From the NCBI GenBank assembly GCA_949752745.1, contig OX457031.1:53350303-53414302 (forward strand): 64,000 nt of DNA. Direction: 5' to 3'. The DNA comes from Protula sp. h YS-2021 (taxonomy: Eukaryota; Annelida; Polychaeta; Sabellida; Serpulidae). The notes beneath the pieces are model-generated. The model had not been told where the DNA came from. It did not search any database and worked only from the letters and a program-made list of their open reading frames with translations. Position 1 is the stretch's first letter; each line of letters opens with the position of its first letter. Made by a program: the position numbers and the translations under genes. Shown here in pieces: positions 11,801-20,800 of this stretch.

Positions 11801-14800
11801 AACGCCCGCCCCGGCAACCAGTGAACCAACCATCATCACCCTCCTGCATGACACGTGATCACTCAACCAGCCAGCAACCGGCGCTGGAATAGAAACAAGT
11901 AAAATATTGAACAAAAAGACTATATAAATGTTCACAGGTTTTTTAATCCTTTCAAAGGGACCGATTATTTACCTGTTTGCCCAGTGGTTTATGGTGGGGT
12001 GGGGTTGGGGGCACATAGGTAAAGTATAAGTTTATACTGCAAAAAAAAAAGTTTTTTTTTTTAATAGCCAATGTCTCAGCAGAAATCCCAGGTTTTAACA
12101 CATTCTACATAAATTCATATGCGTCATAAAGCAACATTAATACATGTCATCCTACCGAGTAGAAGCATCATCAGGCAGAAGACAAAGCCAACCATTCCCG
12201 TTTCTGCTGGCTGAGTGTCAAAGATGTCCATGAACTCCACGTATAATATCCCGAAACTCTTGAGCGTTCCGGATACCGTGCAGTTCCACAGCACCGCTCC
12301 TGTAAAGACACGACTTGTTGGTCAGGTGTCATTTCAAGTTCCTCGAGGGGTAGTTTATACAGTGAAGCCAGGGAAATAGGACATGTGATGTGGTTTTCTT
12401 TGTGCATTTGTTTGAAATGGGAGACGCAAGAACGGGAATGTGTAAAAAGGGGTCGCATTTGTCCCATTTTTTGGGATAGTCACACCCCGGGATTCCCCTG
12501 CATTTGATAATCCAAAGTGGATGAGTAAACTCGGTTGACTGAGTTACTTTCACGCACTGCGATATGTAAAGAAACGGTAGCATTTTTGTTTAAACAGGAG
12601 GCTAAAGTCGTCACGGAAGACTGTGCTCTGTATATAGCAGAGCGATGATTGGCCAGGCATAACGCTCCCTTGTGGTACAACTCCGGAGAGGTGGTTGCTG
12701 AATGCGTCCTCATTTAAGGACGGACGGAGAGGTGGTGGTTGAATGAGTCCTCATTTATGGACGGACGGAGAGGTGGTGGCTGAATGCGTCCTCATTTATG
12801 GACGGACGGAGAGGTGGTGGCTGAATGCGTCCTCATTTAGGGACGGACGGAGAGGGGATGGCTGAATGCGTCCTCATTTAGGGACGGACGGAGAGGGGGT
12901 GGCTGAATGCGTTTTTACTTCGCAAAAGCTTTGAATTCGCTTATCTCCACTTTTAGATGGGGTTTCCCTTCAGGATAAATCCTTTCACGCAAATAAATAC
13001 AAACTTTTTGTGCCTGCAGAATAGCCTATCCCGCCATCCACCCATCAACCAATCAAAATGAGGGAATCCTCTGGTATTTCGTCATGATTGACAATGGGCA
13101 TTCCCTTTAAGCGTGTGTTTGAAAACACACGCCATTCTGTGTGCTCCGCGAAGTTTTTCGTTGGGGTACTAGTGGAAAGGTGCGGTTTTGCCTTTTATTT
13201 AGTTTATTTAACTAATAATGGACTTCTTTATCATTCTGTGGAAGTTGGATAAATTTGGTTCAGTTTCGAGGCAAATATAGCACTTGTACTTCGGTCCGGC
13301 AGAATTTGAGTTTGCACGCAGCGGCGACACGTCGATAGTCCCGAGAAGTGCGCCTCTTTTTCTCCACTAGAAGACTGTAGGATCGAGTGACTACGTCCAC
13401 TGGTTCGAACACACACCCTCAGGAGTTGTTTCGAGTCTTTGCAGTCCTCATTGCCTGCTTAGACTCTAAGCGTTTACGGCTTACCGTGCCATAGCAGAAA
13501 TGGCCGGCTTTTGCCATTGCTTACACTCCAAAAAGGACTCGTTCTTTCTTGTATCTGCAAGCTCTGCAAGATAGAATTTCGTCCGGGCGAAAAAAGCTGT
13601 TTTGAGACGTCTTTCTGAGCGTGTGGCACCCCTGGGACCACACGTCCGTTAGGGGTCTAAAACAGACATAGTCCCTCCGTAGGCCCCATGTAGGGTCCTT
13701 AGCAACGGCCCTTGTGACCGCAGGGACCGTAGTTCCATGTAGTCCCAGACTGGTGATTACAGGCTTACGGGACGTCCCATGCCTTTGCATGGGACCATGT
13801 CCCCATGGGCCACATGGAGCTATGGGTCTCACGGGAACATGGGTCCGTAAGGTACCTTGGGACTATGGGTCATGATCCCATAGGGGCACAGGGCTCTTAT
13901 GGGAACATGGTCTCATATGGGAGCATGGGACTTTGGGGTCCATGGGAATATGGGCCCATAGCGTCACATGTCCCAGAAATACGGGTTTTTCGCCCTTATT
14001 CATCATAACTATCAACATTTTGATTATTTTAGATGATATATTTAAATAGGAAGTACTGCATATCACTGGGAACGATAGCCTAAACGTTATTCTATCTGTT
14101 GCCTTGTGTTTTCTGATACAGTCTCTTATGGTCTCTTCGTTCTGCTTACTTTTCAGACATGACAGAGGCCACCCTACGGTCACACAAGAAGGAGTTGCCG
14201 TGTTCACACCCGCCTACCTTACTCAATCCCCATACAGTGTGCGATCGCTGCAGGCGAGATCGGGGCCTGGCGTTGTGTGTTGAAACGAATACCTGCCCTG
14301 AGTGTGAACAGTTAACCCACAGAGAGTGGCGAGCAATTTACAGAAACAGGGCAAAGAACGATCGTAGAAGGAGCAGACGCAAAGCCCCCTCCCTGTTTCT
14401 CTCACCGGACTATACCTCCAGCCCAATGGAAAAGGCGAGTTCAGTAATCCTTCAACAGGTATCGACGCCCATCCGTTTGGATACCGGTGCAGAGTCGGAT
14501 ACAGCGGGCACAAAGCGCAAGCGTAAAAAGTCAAAGACGTCCAGAGCCTTTTCGGAAACAGTGGCGGAACTGGACATATTAGGTGGCGATGAACGCGCGG
14601 CTTTACGTAACGCCTGGTCCGCGGACCGACAAGGTTCGGGGAAGGAAGGGTTAGGTTCCGACAAAAAACTTTACCCTGCGGAAGGACAAGTAACGGTTGT
14701 GCATACTGCCACAGGCTCTGCCTTCACGTCTACTCCGGGTCAACTGGGCATACCAGCACCAGAGGATTTGTTCCCCCAGCTAGATCCACCAACTGTACCC

Positions 14801-17800
14801 CCCTCCACGGGTGACTCAATGGGCTTGTCGGCGATACTGGCTTTACAGACTCAACTTCAACGCCAGATCCAGGACTTGCAATGCTCAATTAAGGAGCAAG
14901 AGGCAAAGGGGACCCCCAGCAGGAAGCGTACACCTTCGGCCACGGTCTCTCGGCCTCCACCGGAATTGATTCCCTTAACGTCCACGTCCCACGAAACCCC
15001 CGCCATGGGTACAGTCAGGGACCGTGAGATGGAGGACCCCAGTGAGGAGGACTCTTCGGGTATTCCACCGTCGGGGCAGGCTTCCAATCTGGTGGGAGAA
15101 GAGGACGACGACCTACTTCAAGCTCACACCTCCCCCATAACATCTATTCCCTCTAACAGAGAGAGGGAGATCTATACACCCTCGGGGGAAGTACTCACCC
15201 AACATCCCATGAACGCTCTGCGACAGGGTGAAGAGGAGCAGGAAGGGGAAGAGTCCGAAGAGGAAGAGACCGGAGAAGTGCCCCAAGAGCTCTCAGCACC
15301 GACTCAATTCCACTTACCTCTACGGGAAATGGACTCTATACGTTCCCCAGGTCGTGGTCAACGCCTATGGCACGACCCAGCGGCAGCAGGCCGTCGCCCG
15401 ATCAGGACCCCGTCTCCTCCCGATCTCTCATCGCCAGCGGAAGAGGGAGCTCCCTCTGTGACGTCATCGTCCCTAGCTCCGGAAGATGTCCCGTTTAGAG
15501 ATGCCATACAGGAAATAGCCCGCCTCGCTAACGTTACCTGTGGCACCCCATGTCTGGAAAGGGATGACCCCCCCCCATTAGGATGACATCCCAGACGTCT
15601 CTGCCCCACCACGATTCATTTATTGCCTTATCCACGAGTGAGGGCATCGCGAACGCAGTGGTAGTACGGTCAAACGAGTTCAAAAAGATGGATGCCAGTG
15701 AGGGCCGCACATTATCGCGATTTCATGCCTCAAAGCACTGCTCTGTGCGTCCCGGCCCATATCGTACCTCGGACGATCAGATACCGATGGAGTCACTGGA
15801 TCAACCATCCAAGAGAACAGTGTGGATGCCATCAGTTCGTGCGGATTCATACATTCCGTTAGTAGAAAAAGACGCCAGGAACATTGAGTCGTCGGCCCGT
15901 CAAGTTTTAAACATTATGTCCTTTCAGGACCACACTCTGAAAGCACTACGGGCGAGATGGGATGATCTGCGGCTCAATGACCCAGTGTCTTCTAAACTTT
16001 TGGAATGCCTATCTCTGGCCACCCGTGATGTCGTTAAAATCTCTACCTTCCTAATGACGTCAATGGTATATTTAAGACGGGACGCCTTCCTCCAGCATTG
16101 CTGGTCAAGCGTCAAAGGACTTCGTGACTTAAGACATACTCCCATCCTGGGCGAGAAAGAACTGTTCCCCCCAGCAGAGGTGGAGAGAGTAAACCAAGAG
16201 AGCCGTTCGTTGTCACAAGACTTCGCCTTGATGTCAAGGATGTCGCGTGCCTCGTTCCGCCAACCAGCAAAGCGCAAGAAGCAACGACAGTCCTCTACGG
16301 ATCACCCCCGACCCAACTCCCAGGTGCAGTCCCCTCCGCCGAAGAGGCCCAAGCATTCGGGAGACAACAAGCCAGAGGGTCAGCATACCCAGCAGCACAG
16401 GTAGCAGCCAACCAAAGTACCGCTCAGAGACGAGGGACTCGTCTCTTGGCGATACTTTTTCTGGCTTAAACGATCTAAAAGAACTACTGTCTTGCAACAC
16501 ATCCTTGCCCGTAGGCGGAAGGCTAGGCAAGTTCTGGCATGCTTGGGCAGAGTTAGGGGCTTCCCGGAGAATAGTCCGGTGGCTCAAGAACGGCTATCCC
16601 CTCCCCTTCAAGAAGGGCCCGAGGGGACTCAAACCAACTATTCCCCTAACACTCCAAGCTCCAGGTAACCTGGCCGCCGCTTATCAGCAAGGATCAGAAA
16701 AAGACTTAGCCCTAAAAGAAATGCTAAAAGACTTACAAGCAAAACAGGCTATAGAGGAAATGCCAGAAAACCAGGTAGGCTTCTTCAGTCGAGTTTTTCT
16801 GGTGCCCAAGAAGTCAGGGGGATGGCGACTGGTGATAGATCTATCTTCCCTCAACCAGTCCCTGCAAATAACCTCCTTCCAGATGGACACGGCACAGGTT
16901 ATAAAAGCAATGTTACGGGAAGGGATGTGGGGCACATCGATAGATCTATCCGACGCCTACCTACATGTTCCCCTACACCACTCGGCCAGGAAGTACCTAT
17001 GTTTCCAAGTAAATCGAAAGCGTTTCTGGTTTCTGGCACTCCCTTTCGGCCTCTCCTCGGCCCCGTACGTATTTTCAAAGATCATGCGGGTCCTAAAAGC
17101 ATGGGCACGTCTCCAAGGAATGCTAGTGTTCCAATACTTAGACGATTGGTTCCTGGCACATACTCAACGGGACATAGCTCATCACCAGACAACCCACCTG
17201 GTCAAAAAGGCGATACAGGTAGGTCTTATGGTAAATTTGGTCAAATCAGAATTGACCCCAAAACAAGACGTCATCTTTTTGGGGGAACGATGGGACTTAT
17301 CAGCAGCCCGAGCATTCCCCACAACAGACAGGCAGCAGAGAATTTCTCGGTCTATCCGGAATATTTCTGCCAACCGAAAGGTAAGGGTACAGGCTATGGA
17401 GTCACTGGTAGGTCTATTAGTAGCGACCGAGAAGACGGTTCCATTAGGCCGCTTACATTACAGACGATTCCAGGCACAGGTAAGACAAGCCCTAACGAAG
17501 GGACGGTCCCCCAAAGCCACTATGACAGTGTCCTCTTCCGCACTCTCCCTTCTCCAATGGTGGTGCGACCCGGTTACCATGAACGAAGGAGTCCCCTTTC
17601 AGGCCCCTCCCATGGATATAGAGCTCCAAACGGACGCTTCCAGGGAAGGGTGGGGAATTCACTGTCAGGGTCAAATGTGGCGAGGAAAATGGCCAGCAAC
17701 GTTTTGCAGATACCATATCAACTGGCTGGAACTCCGAGTGGTATGGATAGCTCTGAACAAGCTATCGAACCATCTCGAGGGAAAGAGTGTCAGAGTTCTT

Positions 17801-20800
17801 CTAGACAACTCTACAGCAGTGGCGTATCTGAACAAACAAGGTGGAACCAAATCCTCTCAACTATCGACCCTGACTTCTCACATCCTTCTTCTGGCACGGG
17901 AACACAAAATATCCATTGTAGCACGTCATCTATCAGGGAAGCTGAACGTACTGGCCGATCTGGCGTCCAGGGCGGGTCAAGTCATCCACACAGAGTGGTG
18001 CCTAGCCCAGTCATCCTTCCGTTGGGTGACACGGGAATCCCCATGGGGTCCCCCGACATTAGATCTATTCGCCAATGCGTTGACAACCCAGCTACCCAGG
18101 TTCGTATCCCCATGCCCGGATCAAGCAGCCTGGGCAGTAGATGCATTAAAGTGCCCATGGCCTCTACAGGAAGTACTCTATGCCTTCCCTCCCCAGGCCA
18201 TTCTGCTACAAGTCTTGCAAAGGATAATAGAACTCAGACCTCCAACTCTGTTACTAATAGCCCCGTTGTCCCCAGAGGCTCCGTGGTTCACTCTTCTTCT
18301 ACGGTGCAAGGTGATCAAGTCCGTCCCGATACCTTGTCACAGGGAACTATTATCCCAACCCCATTGGCGACACTTCCACCCATCCCCACAACTAATGAAC
18401 CTACACCTGTGGTGCCTAACCAATCCTTCCTAGAGAAAAAAGGTTTTTCCAAGCAGGTAGTGGAAAAGATGGTAAACAATCATAAGCAATCCACAGCGAA
18501 AGTTTATAGGTCACAGTGGAACAAGTTTTCCTCTTGGTGCGCTGCCTCTAAGCTAGATCCCTTCCAGGCGACACCAGCAGTGGTAGCAGATTTTTTGGAC
18601 CATCTTTTCACACAAGGTCAACTGAAGGTGGGTTCGATAGAAGGTTATCGAGCCGCTATCGGTTCTAGACTTAAGGCATCTACTGGCTATGACCCGGGCG
18701 AGGATACGGCCCTGTCACAGTTAATTAGACATTTCAAGGTGAATTCCCCTCCCCTACAGTCCAATGTGGCCCAATGGGATTTGTCTCTGGTATTACGTTA
18801 TTTACAGTGCCCAGAGAATTTCTCGGAACAAAACATTTCCGCAAAAGATGCCACGGTAAGATTCACTTTCCTGTTAGCCTTAGCGTCCGGTAAGAGGAGA
18901 GGTGAAATCCATGCGTTGGACAGGGAGATAATAAAGGAAAATGGGGAGTGGAATAGAGTGTTTCTTACTCCCAGAGTCGGTTTCATGGGTAAGACACATA
19001 TCATCTCCCAAGGACGGGGCACCTTTGAACATATTGCGCTCCCGTCCCTTCAGGGGGAACAACTGTCTGAGGATCGCGTTTCTTTGTGCCCGGTCAAAGC
19101 ACTACGTCAATACCTTTCGATTTCAGAAACCTATCGCTCAGAAAATCAAAAAGCCCTCATTATCTCTTTCATGCCGAAATTTAACAAAGACCTTTCTAAA
19201 CAGACCATCTCAAACTACATTAAAAAGGTCATTTTGGCAGCTTATGAACGGGCACAGTCCGATACGGGCCTACAAGACGAATGTAAAGTTTAAGCCCATC
19301 ATGTCCGCCAGATAGCAAATTCCCTCAGAGCTCTTCGTAATGTGTCTTTGGTAGATATACTTAGAACAGGTTGTTGGTCCTCTCCCAACTCATTCGTTAA
19401 GTATTACCTGAAAGACTTTTCGCAAAACGAGTTGTCGGGTCTTTACTCTTTAGGCCCCTTCATCGCTGCGGAAACCATCATTACGAATCCTTCTTCTCTG
19501 GTTTCAGGCAACCCGCTCCAAAGCTGAAAGGCAAGGGCAAACAGAAAGGGGGATTCCCCAAGGTACACAACAATGGGTTCAAGGGCAAGAAACAGTGATG
19601 CTCTCAGACTTTGTTATCGTACCTCGAGTACAGTTAAGCAAGTGTTTTTAATTCACCACGGAACTGATATTTTCACTTGCATGGACGTTAGTTTTTAAGC
19701 TCTAGATTGTTTCCAGGGTAAAGGTAATTTTATCTTGTGCGGGCAGGGTCATCGTGGTCCTAACACCCAGCTACCTGCCATCATCCTCTTTTCGGACCCT
19801 AAGGTCAGAAAAGAGGGGGGGGGGGGTACACGGTACTTACGGTTCCCGTAGTCCCATGTCACCTCCGGTAACTAGGGGATCGGTCCATGATGACCATGCC
19901 CATTGTTCCCATGGGCCCGTAATTGGCCCAAGACACGGGAATCCATATAACAGTGAATGTTTTTCACTTTTTAAGTTTAAATTCTATCAGTATTAGAATC
20001 TAAAAGAATATCTAGTCGTATTTTGCAGGTTTTGCGGGAAAAACCTTCAAATTATATTGTGTTCTTTGCTTCGGTCATTTGGACCTTTTCATTTGCTTTA
20101 ACCTAACGTCAGTTCAGCATGTTAGTTAATTGTAAATACTGCAGGCGCACTCCCTAGCAGTATTAAGTTTATTTACGTAAATCTCCGAGATTTACGATCG
20201 TATTGTCAAGTATCGACGGTTTGAAATTATTACTGGTAACCTCGATGTTGAGAGTGTGTGGTTGGGACCCATCCAGTGGGTGGTAGGAGGGGGATGGCAG
20301 TAACCACTCTCGTGTATGTGATGTACTTGACTTACATGTGTCAGGTCTCTATTTTCTGTTCCCATGGGGTCATATCCCATGATGATTGTTATGGGACTGG
20401 GAGTGTTCCCCCCCATCCCAAACCTTTGGAAAACATTAAAAGAAGTGGAACGTAGTTAGCATTTTTATTCAGTCTTCAACTACGGTTCATCTTTACATCT
20501 ACCGATGAGTCTTTACGTATCTAGCACAATTCGCAACCTTTTTGTGAAGCAGTACAGAATGGCAGGCTCCCCTGCTCCGGACTTAAGTCCCATCTAAAAG
20601 TGGAGATAAGCGAATTCAAAGCTTTTGCGAAGTAAAACTAACGTTTTATTTCGTAAAACGTGCTTTTACGAGTAAAAGCGCAATTCGCGTTCTCCACTTT
20701 TAGCCTACTCTCCCTCCCATCCACCCTCAACAAGCCTGGGTGCGTTTTTCAACCACCGAGTGGGGCTTAAAGGGAATGCCCATTGTCAATCATGACGAAA

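Noticed and set aside
16822..18300. N-terminal 490 residues of the long recombinase frame
   Set aside because: This part overlaps the conserved RT gene in another frame and shows only low-complexity Ser/Pro/Gly sequence; treated as a shadow.
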